NCBI GenBank assembly: GCA_011634665.1
Contig: WAEK01000004.1
Span: 2,857,501 to 2,921,500, forward strand
DNA: 64,000 bases
Source: Mortierella sp. BCC40632
Lineage: Eukaryota > Mortierellomycota > Mortierellomycetes > Mortierellales > Mortierellaceae
Direction: 5' to 3'
Below the pieces are notes generated by a model. It made no database searches, was not told the origin of the DNA, and saw nothing but the letters and a program-made list of their open reading frames with translations. Below are positions 11,789 through 22,583 of the stretch, piece by piece; position 1 is the first letter of the stretch; the number at the start of each line of letters is the position of its first letter. The position numbers and the translations under genes are program-made.

Positions 11789-13667
11789 ATGCCAAAGAGA
11801 TCGTCTTCTGAGCCTGCCAATGTGGTAAGTGCCTTTGCAAAGGTATCTTATGGTGGTAATATCCTAGCCATAGTAAATTTGTGATGATGATTTATCCTAT
11901 CCATCATAGGGTCCAAGGTGCACGAAGCGAGCCAATCTCGATGACGACGGTGATGAACAGGTAAAGAATAAAGGATTAGGACTAATGCTGTAGTCCTGCT
12001 GTTTCGACCGTATTTCTAACTCTTTCTTTGCTATCTCTAGTCTGGTTTGTTGGTAGAGCTTATCCTAGACATCGTCTTTGGTTCTCGGCCAAGTGCATCA
12101 CGGAGAAACAGCGCTGAGTATCTCGTCAGCATGCGCCATGCTCCTATTCTTGATACTTCAAAATATGTCGAGTTCATGAAGGCTCGGGATTCCTCTACGT
12201 CACTTGAGGCCATTTCTACTACATGGAACTTCCTTAGAGATTGCTTTGGCCAAAAAGACGCAGACGACTTCAAACCACTCAAGAACCTAATGGATGTGCC
12301 GGCGATAATCAAAGCATTCAGAGACATTGGTCCACTTAACCTCCACGAACCCACCAATGAAAAAGCACCGTCACCACCATCCCCCCACCTCGTCGGTGCC
12401 ATCGCCACCACCACCACCACCACCCCCCACCCCGTCAGCGCCATTGCTACCATTATCTACATCATCCCCATCGTCTAAGCGTTCGAGAAACAGTAGCAAC
12501 AGCAAAAGCAGCGAGATACTCTCAAGAATGCGATCTGAATTCCTACAGAACTTCTCTGCATTCAAAGGAGACCCGTGGAAGCTGCCGTCAGGTACAAACG
12601 TCGATAAGAGGATTGCAGAGAGCGTTCGTGATCAAGTTCACGAGTCCTCATTGCACTCTTTCATAATTGAGGATGTGGCCGATGTGATTGCGTTGTTCCC
12701 CTCCGATGAGGATCAAGCCGCGCTCAAAGCTGTAATTGAGGAACGACCTGGGGAACAACTTGCAACTTTGTCCTCTTCGGAGGCTACCTTCCTTCGTCTT
12801 TACGATGTAGGCCCAGAGGAGATGAAAAATCTCCTGAAGTCAGGTTGGGGAAACATGGGAAGTGCACTCGGCGATCTCCCTGCTGAAGACTTCCGCTCGC
12901 TGGTGCACAGCTGTTTCGACTACATACGACGGATCTACAAGATGAACGACATGTCGATCCCACCCAAGCAGAGTGAGTCTTGGCACATGACCAAGATATG
13001 GGGCTTCCTCAATATCCTTTTTGACGCCGACACCAGGCTAAAGCACCAACCTGGAGAGGTTATGTGTGACGCGTCAGCACAACGTAAGAACCGCACTCGC
13101 AGGTTGGGCATCAAATGCGCGTTGGGAAGGAAGGTCGATGGCTTGGTCCTGTCATCATACACACTACTGGAGATTTGCCTTATCGAAGCAGCGAAGAAGG
13201 ACGTGGGGTTGACATCTACAAAGGATCTAGCGGATACTCGCAAAATGGCCAAGGCAATGAAGGACATGCATGACGAGATCCGATTGAAGGCATCGCGGAA
13301 CATCCGCTCGGACATGGTCACCTACGGTATCAGAATCTCAGGTCGATCAATTACTTTTTATACACTCCGACAACGGGAGGGTCGTTTTTATCAACTGTGC
13401 AACGAAGGAACTGCAAGCCTCCCTGCGAAGTGGGACTCCAGTGGAGAAACAACAAAACTAATTATCTTCGTGTTGGAATGGCTCTTTGTATTTAGAAAGG
13501 ACATGTCCATCATGGTGAGCAATTTTCCTACCTGGACATGTGGGCCTGCAAGAACCAAGGTGAGCGACCGAGATCACCAAGCCATAACACTGACAACCCC
13601 CATCACCTCCCCACAACTGTTGCCAGATACTCCGACATCCTCTTTACCGTCTCCCCTGGTGATTTGA
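11789..13667 (+). CDS. Candidate PD-(D/E)XK nuclease-like protein of a fungal multicopy type
   Basis: Exons 11789-11824 (MPKRSSSEPANV), 11910-11960 and 12041 onward join in phase at clear GT/AG sites. An earlier exon is possible, because TTTTCTTATAG precedes the ATG. Near 12390-12440, in a Pro/His-rich tract, the frame moves by one; either a 43-nt intron (12396-12438) or an indel would explain it. The C-terminal 440 residues are otherwise continuous. The core has RKVDGLVL, about 14 residues, then ICLIEAAKKD: the Asp...ExxK spacing of a PD-(D/E)XK fold, as in the nuclease part of Crinkler-like and fungal repeat-associated proteins. Later blocks (TYGIRISGRSITFYTLRQ, LIIFVLEWLFVFRKDM) look like the tail of the fold. 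The nuclease assignment is inferred. The 3' end may contain another intron after about 13514. Confidence 0.55.
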
Positions 13668-14899
13668 GTGCCACGAAATATGCGTTAAGAAGCAAGCATG
13701 AAGCTACAGGACCTTGTCTGGATCCATGTCCTCCCACTCAATGACCAGCAGTGCACACACGCCCCGCGAGGTACGAACTTGGATGCCGGTCGTTTTGCTA
13801 GTTGCAATGATGTCATTGTTTTAAGAGGGGTGATTGACCTGTTGATATACTATGCAGGCTGGTGTGAATGATGCGCTGCAAAGGGTTTGAGGGTCGCTCT
13901 GCTGTTCTGGAGATTTGATCTTTTACAAAGCAATAAAACAAGACCGCATACTTTTTCAGTACCGTGAGGCGCAAAAGACTAGTAGAATGCGTGGTTCAAG
14001 ACCCAACAGCCATCACAAAGTTGCCACTCTTCAAGCACACGGCTCCCGAAATCTATAGGCTCTAATATGGTAATTGCTTTGTCTTATTGGTGTTCACATT
14101 CCCCCAAAAGCAGCTGGAGCCCTTGGGACAACATCAATAGACACCCATCGAATTCAAGAGCCTTTGTTATCTTACGACAAAATCAATCCATGATGCGACA
14201 TTGTTCAAAAGCTGGTAAGGAGTCTCGCTCAAAGAAGAGACAGACTTGTGGAGCAGTTTCAGAGTACGTTGGAGGTTGAAAGCTCTGTGAAGGATGATAC
14301 ATTACCCAACGATCCAACTTGCAGTGCATTCAATTCTCCATAGTCGACCTAGAAGGGACGTGGAACTGATGCCGTTTTCTGTTTTTCCAAGCAGGTCCAG
14401 TTTATGTCCCTCCCAACCGGCTGCTCACTCTGCTTCGCCAAGCGGTCACATCAGATCGAGAGTCCTTAAATCAGCGGTAAATTTACTCCAGGCCGCCAGA
14501 ACTCCCCCCCCCCCACACCCACCGCAAGCCACCCCTCCCTACTTTCCCATGACCTATCCTGCATACAGATAGACATCCTGATATCTGACAGTTCCTCATA
14601 TATGAAGTGCCCCAGGATGGCTTTTTTTTGCATAGTATCATTAGCAAAAAGTGAAGAGGGGATTATCGCTGATCTTTTGATATAAAATTTGCGTGTTCAT
14701 TTTTGAGAAATGAGTTTTTTAAGCCAGATGTCAAGTTCCGACCTCAACTTTAGTAAATTTTCATTGACTCAAGGATTTCGGGAACACCAGTTCCGTTGGT
14801 CTGGGTCGAGAATGAACTGAAGTCCCCTTGCTTTTCTAGCCCATAGGCAAATCGGACATCCACCTCTCTTTCAATTACTAGTTTAATCTATATATTTAT
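13668..14899. other. Intergenic stretch with a possible gene remnant
   Basis: No intact gene is recognisable. At 14395-14475 the plus strand encodes PVYVPPNRLLTLLRQAV, ending at a possible donor (CG|GTAAAT). It resembles the RLLTLLxQA helix of LisH/CTLH regions found ahead of some WD40 proteins, but no WD repeats follow and I cannot join flanking exons. I treat it as a possible gene scrap only. The rest (13740-14390 and 14580-14880) shows short ORFs with no domain. Confidence 0.35.
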
Positions 14900-17740
14900 T
14901 TAATAGTTCATTCTCTGGCGTTTGCTATGGACATTGAAGACGGACGCCTCCTGTTCGCAAAGGTTGGCTAATTGAGAAAATAGATCATCTATCTTTTCTT
15001 CGCTCGCCAGAGGTTTACTTTTATCTCTCTGAGCGATCAAGTCATGCACACGGTCTGAAAGGTGATCGGTCCTGCCCACTAGGGCCGCCTCTTGAGTGTA
15101 TTCTAGATATCCTTGATGGGCTTGCGCAAACAGTGCACGTTTGTTGTCTTGATTTCCTTGGACGTCCTCCTTACCATATCTTGTCTGAATATGCGGTATC
15201 TGTAGGAGTACCAACGCAATGTGCTTGCATGTTCCGCCATTGTTGAAGAAGTAAGGACAGGAGCATGATGTGATATGACCGTGTACAGACTTGGTGAAAT
15301 CAACCTCGATATCGTATGCTTTTTCTAGACTTGTGAAGGACTCCACGCGGAGTATCCGACCAGAGACCTGGACGAGAGGCTCACTTCTGTAGCCTTTGGA
15401 ATCTCTTGCTTGGATATGTTCCTGAGCGATCTTCGTGAAGCGTAGCTCAGTCTTTCGTGCAGGATCCATTCGGCCAACCCTCAAAGCACTTAGACTGCAC
15501 TTTTTCTGAAAGTGAGGGATAGCCATGAATGCAAGAATTTAGATGACCCAGTCAGCTCTACGTTGGTGCCGATCCCTGAAAAAGTGGCGCTTGAGAATAT
15601 TGTGCCAAGACTCAGTGTAGTTATTAGTATCGATCGAGGCATAAGACACGTCTTGGCGGTAGCACACCATCCACGACTATCGACGTTTCTCGTTCTCATC
15701 ACTCAAGTCCCCAAAGTAGTTCTTGTTCAAATAGTCAAGTAATTTTTTATGATGCCTCCACTTGTGTTGGTACAGTTCAATCAGTAGCATGACTTCAGAT
15801 ACGCTGGCTCTTTCAAAATAGAGCGAAGGTCGGCAATTGCCTAGAGATCCCGGAGAGCAATGGAGTAGCGTTATTCCCAACTAACAAAAAAAAAAAAAAA
15901 AAAAGCCCTGGGATTCAATCATTAAAGAGCATTTGCCTCGTACCTCTGCTTTTTTCCCCTTCTTCTCATCAAGGGAGAGATCCTCAAGGTCAAAATGTAA
16001 AAGAGAAGGAACTACGCGTTCCCACACACGATAGACGTGCCATATAAAAAAGAATATTGGCACAGTCTCTCCTGGAAAAGCAGACCTAATCGCCAATATC
16101 TCGACATTTCCTTGGTCAGTGATCACAGCATTCGGCTTGTAAACATAGACGAGTCCTTCAGTGGAGTAAAGATCTGTCATTTTTGCTCGAATAGCTCTTA
16201 ACCACCCAACTAAGATGTGGTTTTCTGTGCTCTTTGTTAGCAAAAAAGCAACTGGAATTCCGAACCCGGTGCTTGTGTTTTTTAAAACAAGGGTGTAGAG
16301 ATATGTTTTGGGACTGAGAAGAAAGGTTAGAACAGCGTAACAATGCAAAGGTGAACACCAACGATTTGAGATAGCCAACCTACCCAAACACCTCATGCGT
16401 TCCGTCAAAGCAAATTGTTTTCCCATAGGATCGCAACTGAGCCAACTGCCACGTGGTCGAGAAGCCGAAATATGTTCCGTCAGTTCGGTCCTCTTTGTTA
16501 AAGTATGTCATTGCTCCTGCCTTATCAAGCTCCTCCATCCACATTATTGCTGACAGTACTAGGTCTTTGTTCTTGGTCATCTTCGTCTGGATGATTTCGT
16601 ACCAAATGTTGTAAACATCGTGGTATGAAATAAAGTCATCGCGGGAGAGCTGCCCATTCTCACGTAGCACTTGCTGAAACTTGTCATGCTCCATCGTGAG
16701 CTGTTGCATAACCATGTTGATGGTCGAACCTTGCAAGATCAGACTCCGGATAGTTGCTTTGATTCCTGCAGACTTTTGTCGAGTACCAAGATTTTAAATG
16801 CTTCCTAGTGAGTGGTTGTGATTGTAAAAATATTGGATATAGTATACTTCGGTCGTGGTCCCATCGTCATTTGGCCTCCTCCGCAACTTTGCATGGATCT
16901 TTGACAGACACCCCTGCTTGATACTCTCTTTGCGAATCCTTGTCTTGCCAGACTTTCCGCCTTTCTTTTGGTCCTTTCGTACATATCGTTTGCCAGCACA
17001 CTGACACTGGTAGTAAATTGACGACTCTCCAGCCCGGGATTTCCCAACGCACTCATATCTGTTTGCTGCTGCTAAAAAATTAGTTGAAATCCTCCTTTGA
17101 TGCTGCTGTCTCCACACTTCAAAATCTTCCTTCCCAAGATAGAAAGTGGCCTTTGTATCATCAATAATCAGGTCCTCAAATGACGGTTGAGATTTCGTAA
17201 TAAACTCGTCTCTTTGTAGCACTTCGCGTAACTCGTTGAGCATCTTGTCGGAGAAGTTGGCTGAAATGCGCCTTTTCAGGTCCTTTAATATTCGAATAAG
17301 TTCGCTGTTTAATGTGGATTCCTACCGGAATAGGTCTATGATGTCGACAAAGGATAGTGAAAAAAATTACCTCTATCTGGAAGTGGTCGCCCGTCTTTCG
17401 GTTGTACTCTTCGATGGTCTCAGGGCGGATGCCGTCGCTGTCCTCTACTTCTGAGATAGCTTGAGAATCTCCACTGGTCCATCTTTCAAAAACCTCTTTC
17501 TAATCAACAAAAAAGCAATCGTCAGCTGGCTGATCAAACTACGGTTTGAACCTTTGGCGAAGAACAGGTCAGGAGATCAGTATACCATCTTGTCTATGCA
17601 GGAGAGCACCACTTGCTCTACCTGATCTCGATTCTCCTTATCCAAATAGACATTGTCTTTCTCTACAGCACAGTCGTCGGGGAATAGTGGGGGCACAGTC
17701 GTCAGGGACCATAGCAGGAGCACAATCGTCGAGAAGCATA
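14900..17740 (-). pseudogene. MULE (Mutator-like) transposase, FAR1 + MULE + SWIM, with two in-frame stops
   Basis: Read on the minus strand. An N-terminal acidic part (about 17740-17370, KEVFERWTSGDSQ, RPETIEEYNRKTGDHFQIE) leads to a FAR1-like zinc region at 17243-16794 (YECVGK, YYQCQCAGKRY, FYNHNHSLG). The MULE core follows: CFDGTHEVFG (first Asp; exon end near 16380), an intron, then PKTYLYTLVLKNTSTGFGIP, AVITDQGNVEIL (second Asp) and FFIWHVYRVWE. The last part has IDTNNYTESWHNILKRHFF and a SWIM finger, CSCPYFFNNGGTCKH (15526-14900). In-frame stops interrupt it at 15677-15679 (TAG) and 15539-15541 (TAA), so the copy is probably dead. An A run (about 15886-15904) gives the intron before the SWIM exons an extreme T tract on the sense strand. 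No Ulp1 domain is seen here, unlike the two elements at 25.8-43 kb. I could not find its TIRs. Confidence 0.8.
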
Positions 17741-18490
17741 ACGGGAGCATAGTTGGGAAGCATGAGGACTCAGGACATCTCATCAGTCGGTGCAGGCGCC
17801 ACCGCGGCGAGTGTAAGTAGAGATTTAACAATTAGGTTCTGGATTGGAGGCATCCTGCCGAGCAACCTTGAGCAGCGATTCAGGAGATGCCTATACTGTG
17901 AAATATCATCCAGCAGGAATCGCATCCTCCCTTTATGGCGATGAATCTAATATTAGTGCCTTGAACAACAGATAGCTAACTCATCGTGATAGCTCCTGTT
18001 TAACATGATAGCACCTTGTCCTCTCCGGAAGATACGACAAAGTCGTGCAGCTGCATGGTGTGACTACTGAGCAAGTCTTCAAGACCTTCGGTAGTCATCA
18101 GCCTGTTGTATCCAAGGTTATTATCAATCCTCCTGACAAGCTGATTGTAAGCAAATAAGAGGATATGACCATCAAGTGTTGGGTTCTGGTGTCAGGAGTG
18201 TGCATCAAGACCGTCACTTCACACTTGGGAGAACTGACATCTGTCACCATGAGCCCGAACGGACCCCTTCTCCACAGCAGATCGAAAAGACAGTTTGAAT
18301 CGTATATAGGATGTACGAATGGTAAGGACCAATTGCTATAGAGCCAGGAAATAATGTTTGATATCGCTATTGTACTGCTGGTCCCGTAGACTCGCCCGCT
18401 CCGTAGGCCAAGAGGCCACCTGAATACATCCAAGAACAGGATTCATGCATAGCTCACATGGCGGGTTCCGAGGAAGGCCTTGTCTCCAAT
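17741..18490. other. Stretch without a recognised gene
   Basis: The largest frame is 111 codons on the minus strand (18433-18098), containing RVYGTSSTIAISNIISWLYS. I do not recognise it. It could be coding scrap of a retroelement, given the adjacent LTR, but no protease, RT or integrase motif is visible. Confidence 0.35.
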
Positions 18491-18705
18491 TGTTGTAGAT
18501 CACAACATTTCTCTAGGCTAAGTCGATAGATAGGAACCTAAATAGAGAGCCAGAGGAGACGTTTATAGGTCGTCTGCAGCGTGAGCTGCAGACAGGGCCA
18601 TTTACTCCCCTGGCTGGCTTAGCAGGGCCAGTATAAATACTGACCCTAGCCCTTGAATAAACCACACATTCTATCTCACCGACACCTCTGTACTCAAATT
18701 TATCA
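18491..18705 (+). mobile_element. Solo LTR, copy 1 (about 215 bp)
   Basis: It begins TGTTGTAGATCACAACA and ends TTTATCA, a TG...CA LTR form. It aligns along its length with the copy at 31056-31278. Internal features in order are a perfect 9-bp hairpin (GTCTGCAGC / GCTGCAGAC, 4-nt loop, 18572-18593), a TATAAATA promoter core within CCAGTATAAATACT, and an AATAAA signal. The flanking 5-mers are CCAAT (left) and CCATG (right), which match imperfectly, so the target duplication has mutated or the LTR recombined. It sits on the 3' end of LINE copy B. Confidence 0.8.
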
Positions 18706-19353
18706 CCATGTCTACCATGCCACCGTTGTTGTGCAACGTTCTTTCCATATTGTTTCAGTTGCTTTCGTGTCAATGTAACTGACAAGACGGTGGGCTACCA
18801 AAGCTGCCACTGACACTGTCACCGCGAACAACCTCCATGTCTCAGTTAGAGCTGTCGGTGTCAATCCTCGACAGAGGGAGCCAAGGGTTCAAGGGGATCT
18901 TAGTAGCATCCTACCATTGTGTTGAGGGTCTGGTGGAAAGTCCGGGCCCTCCTGTATAAAATCGAGGCTACTGACCACCATACTGGCCGGTACATCTCTC
19001 CAGAACATCTGTCTAGGAGTCCTCAATCCTGGCACGTTGTTCCTTCTCTACCTCTCGAATGCTTCCTTGGCTTCCCTATTGGCCTCACTGACAGCTCTCC
19101 TCCCCCTGTCATCGATCCTCCTTATGGCCCCGTCCCACATTTCACATCTCTGTTCCTCTGTAGCTGGGCATCTCCACACGTGGTCATTGTCTTCCACCTC
19201 ATAGTCACAGAGCCTACACCAACCGTCCATCTGGGTACACTTTTTTATAACTGGGTACACTTCTTGGTGTCGGGCATACATAACTTTCCCGGTAGGCATC
19301 ATACAAAAAAGCCTAAAGCAACCACATTTCGGTGGCAACCACTTATTAGTCAT
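18706..19353 (-). mobile_element. LINE 3' fragment, copy B
   Basis: Near-identical over long stretches to copy A at 9.4-9.9 kb, sharing the 3' part from TTCTTTCCATATTGTTTCAG through the C-terminal coding region. On the minus strand 19353-19048 encodes the knuckle CRLCDYEVEDNDHVWRCP, then ATEEQRCEMWDGAIRRIDD and KEAFER, uninterrupted here, which shows what was split in copy A. An internal duplication near 19230-19265 adds a few residues before the knuckle. 5'-truncated, with no RT domain. Confidence 0.75.
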
Positions 19354-19506
19354 ACCATCTATACGAGGCCACTGGCCCCAGGGGCTGGTGCCCCACGCGA
19401 GGGAGCCCTCAAAATTTCAGATTATGCAAGGAAATAATGTTTATGTAAGGAAATAAAGGAAACATGGACGACCTGGCCTTGGATTGGTCGCTTTCACAAA
19501 TCGCAA

Positions 19507-19578
19507 GCAGGATTAGCTCAGCGGTAGAGCAGCCGACTGCAGATCGGCAGGTCTCCGGTTCAAACCCGGAATTCTGCT
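19507..19578 (+). tRNA. tRNA-Cys (GCA)
   Basis: A 72-nt cloverleaf. The acceptor stem GCAGGAT pairs with ATTCTGC with one G-T wobble. The D-arm is GCTC/GAGC, and the anticodon arm GCCGA-CTGCAGA-TCGGC gives anticodon GCA. The T-arm is TCCGG-TTCAAAC-CCGGA, and the discriminator base is T (U73), as is normal for tRNA-Cys. There is no intron. A run of five T directly downstream serves as Pol III terminator. The T-arm holds a good B box (GGTTCAAAC). Confidence 0.95.
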
Positions 19579-19759
19579 TTTTGCTTCGCCTTCTTTTTTC
19601 GAACTGAACATGGAAAGTGCTCGAATCGTCATTTTTCTTCCTTTTTCCCATCGTGTAGTGATGCATGAGCAAGCCTTTTTGCACCCTCTTCCTCTTTCAT
19701 TCTCTTTTAATCAACTCCGAGATTCTTCCAAGTAGGAACACACATTCATTTTCCACATA

Positions 19760-20771
19760 ATGTTTGGCTGTATTGTTGCTGGCCGTCTGGTAATGATCGA
19801 TTTGCGTCTCTGGAGAGCACATGCTGGTTGTGGGTCAGTTGGCTGATCATGGTTAAGGCGTCTTCACCTCACCGTTGAACGATTGCAATTCCTGTTATTA
19901 GGTTCAAACAAACCTCCAGCAGGTCGACGTGAACAAGTTCACTTTCCAGTTGGACGACGCTGAGAACATCAATCATATCGTGGTCTTTCTTCTCGGCACC
20001 ATTCCGTTCCAACAAGGATATGCCGCAACTGTTCATCTTCTCTGGCCAAACAAAACATGGCAGTTACTTGGAATGTATGGCCTTGTCTGACTGCCCAATT
20101 TTGTATGCTGTCTGTGCTATTGTTTAACTCCTAATCGTATCTTTTTTTTTTTTTTTTTTTTTTTATACCGCAATCGTAGGCTTTCAAATGACAAAGCGAG
20201 CGCGATCTTCCGGCTCAAATCCGGTAGCAGCTCAAAAACACAACAGTCAACTATGATGGCTTCCCTCGGCGCGAACGAAATGGCCATGGATAGCAATAGC
20301 TCATCATCGATGACTGGAAACCCGGTTACAGCCACACTTGGAATCTCGATCGAACCACTGGAAGCAGTTCTTGCTCAAACCTCGGCCATGGCCTCGGCAC
20401 TTCCCAACCCTTCGGTCGGATCAGCACCCTCTTCGAACAACGCCCTAGTACCGCTTGGTGGGGCTGGCCAAAAGAATATTTCCCCAGACTCGGTGGTGGC
20501 CCTTGCCCAGAAGGTCATGACTCATCTCTATAACCATGTCACGTCGTTTGCTACAGCGGTTTTGCCTCCAGGATCAAACATCCTTGTACCAACAGGCGGG
20601 CCAGGATCAGCGGCCAATGTCCTCCAGGGGGCTGTCGCAGGGGCATCAGGAGGAGGCAATATTGGTGGTAACGCGGATACGAGTTTCTTGCCTGTGAAAG
20701 CTTTCAACGACTGGTATCAGACTGTAGTACGGAAAGCAAGGTCGGATCCGATGTTCCTCACGCGTGAGTAA
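19760..20771 (+). CDS. OPI10: Hikeshi / Opi10-family protein (3 exons, 264 aa)
   Basis: Exons 19760-19789, 19902-20074 and 20180-20771 join in phase. The N-terminus MFGCIVAGRL, then VQTNLQQVDVNKFTFQLDD, VVFLLGTIPFQQGYAATVHL, WPNKTWQLLG and LSNDKASAIFRL are the characteristic Hikeshi/OPI10 domain. The middle of exon 3 is a low-complexity Ser/Ala/Gly linker, and the C-terminus holds FNDWYQTVVRKARSDPMFL, the conserved helical end. Hikeshi carries Hsp70 into the nucleus after heat stress in animals; the yeast homologue Opi10 is linked to inositol regulation. Length (197 aa in human, 246 in yeast) fits. Intron 2 contains a 23-T run (20142-20164) just before the acceptor. It lies 180 bp downstream of tRNA-Cys, on the same strand. 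Confidence 0.93.
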
Positions 20772-21362
20772 GCAGGCGGCTGAAAATGGAAAATTTGGTA
20801 GAGTAGACCACCATAGTCTCATAGAAAGTCGCAGCGACAACGAGGCAACTTCAACGCTGCAGTAATATGCTTTAAGTAAATAGTCCGTAGCGACAGAGGG
20901 TCTTCTAGGGATGGGTGTTGAGCTGAGGATGGGTCTAGCTTTTGGGATAACAAAGAGACTGCAGAGGGACGGTCTATAGAAGAAAGAGAGTACAGACAGG
21001 CGAAAGACGTGGAGGCGTGTTGGTCCTCGTCGTCACTTGGTGTTTGGGAGCACATGCAAAGGCATGCCTGCCGCGCATGAGCCGACGAGAGTCAGCTCAA
21101 GTCCAGCAGACATAATATTTTAGGCAGCAGCCATCCAGTCAAGACCCGTTGCCAAGACCCGCTGCCACCCGTCCGTGTGTCCATGTCTATCCGACTCAGT
21201 CTGTCTTTTATGTCCGCCTTTTATTGCTCTCTACGTTCTCGACTATAACTCGGCACCTTTGAATCCAGCCTTCATTCACCCTTCCTCCTCCTCCTCTTCC
21301 TCCTCATTCTTTCTGTCTCTCCCTTTTTTTTCTTTTCTTCTCTCTCTTTCTCTCTCTCTCTC

Positions 21363-21394
<32 letters not shown>

Positions 21395-21501
21395 TATACC
21401 CAACATTGACCGACCATTCTCAAACAGCAACCACAGCCGTTTGCAATCATTCCTCTCTTTACGCTGTCCATCTGACTTGTTCATCGGGCCTAATTTCAGC
21501 A
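20772..21501. other. Spacer and 5' leader of the EEP gene
   Basis: This 730-bp gap holds the Hikeshi 3' end and the promoter side of the next gene. From about 21285 it becomes strongly CT-rich, with a long T run at about 21369-21396, ending some 100 bp before the start codon at 21502. Frames here are translations of simple sequence and are not supported. Confidence 0.5.
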
Positions 21502-22518
21502 ATGCAGATTGACAGTTGCGCTCAGGGACAGCCACCGAACGTTGCGCGACATTCAGCCATTCGCACTGGCACTGACCCGACTAGGCCCGTGCCTCTACCA
21601 CAACCTGGAGAGCTTCTGATATACGACTGTCGCCATACAAAGACTTGGCTACCAGAAACAGCTGGGGCCGGCCCGGTTACGGAACTACCCGATGCCATTT
21701 CCTCCACCACAACCACTTCATTAACGTCAATCCCTCCGCTCCTGCAGAACTCTGCGACGGTTGGAGAGGAGGGGCTACGACAAAGAAACAGACGCAGACA
21801 GGCGAGCGACGCACAGAAGCAAGGAGGGCAGGAGGAAGATGGCGAAGATGAAAAGGGGGAAGGGGGAGGCGCCTTCACATTACCAAAGGACTCCAAACTC
21901 TCCTGCCTCAACAGGGCAAGCGAAGATGAACAGAGCAGCAGTAACAACAGTAGTAATGTACAAACCACCGCCAAAATTTCTGAGCAGGCTCCAGCTCAAG
22001 GCAAAGGAAGGAGCGATCACAACAGGTCCCCGCATATTCATGCATTCGCAGCAACTCCAGTAGAGACCACAGAACAACCCTCGTCCTCACAGCAGAATCG
22101 ACCGATCCGGTGTCTTCAATGGAACATTGAGCGGAACTACAAGTCATCTGAGATTCTTGAAACGCTTTCACGCATTGACGCCGATATTCTCTGTATCCAA
22201 GAGATTGACATTGGCTGCCATCGTTCGGGCTTTGACCGGGACCATTTTCTTGAGATCTGTCAATCACAGGGACTTTATGGGGGTTTTGTACCAGAGTTTT
22301 GGGAGCTCGAACATCCCGGCCGAAAGGACCGAGACCAAGGCGGAGGTGTCCATGGTAATGCAATCTTTTCAAAGTGGCCAATCAATGGGTTTAGGGTCCT
22401 TGATCATGTCCATCATGCGTACGAGTGGGAGCGAGATGGCCATAAGCTGAACGAGCCCAGACTGGGAAGGTATCTACTTATTTTTACTCATCGCTATTTT
22501 CTCGGAATATGCAAGTGG

Positions 22519-22583
<65 letters not shown>

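Noticed and set aside
14294..14572. A LisH/WD40 gene suggested by RLLTLLRQAV
   Set aside because: Only one helix-length match, no flanking exons with WD repeats, and the following exon is Pro-rich and ends at once; kept only as a possible remnant.
21272..22381. Minus-strand ORFs opposite the EEP gene
   Set aside because: They lack domains and lie antisense to a well-supported EEP reading frame; the first is simple-sequence lysine/arginine/glutamate translation.
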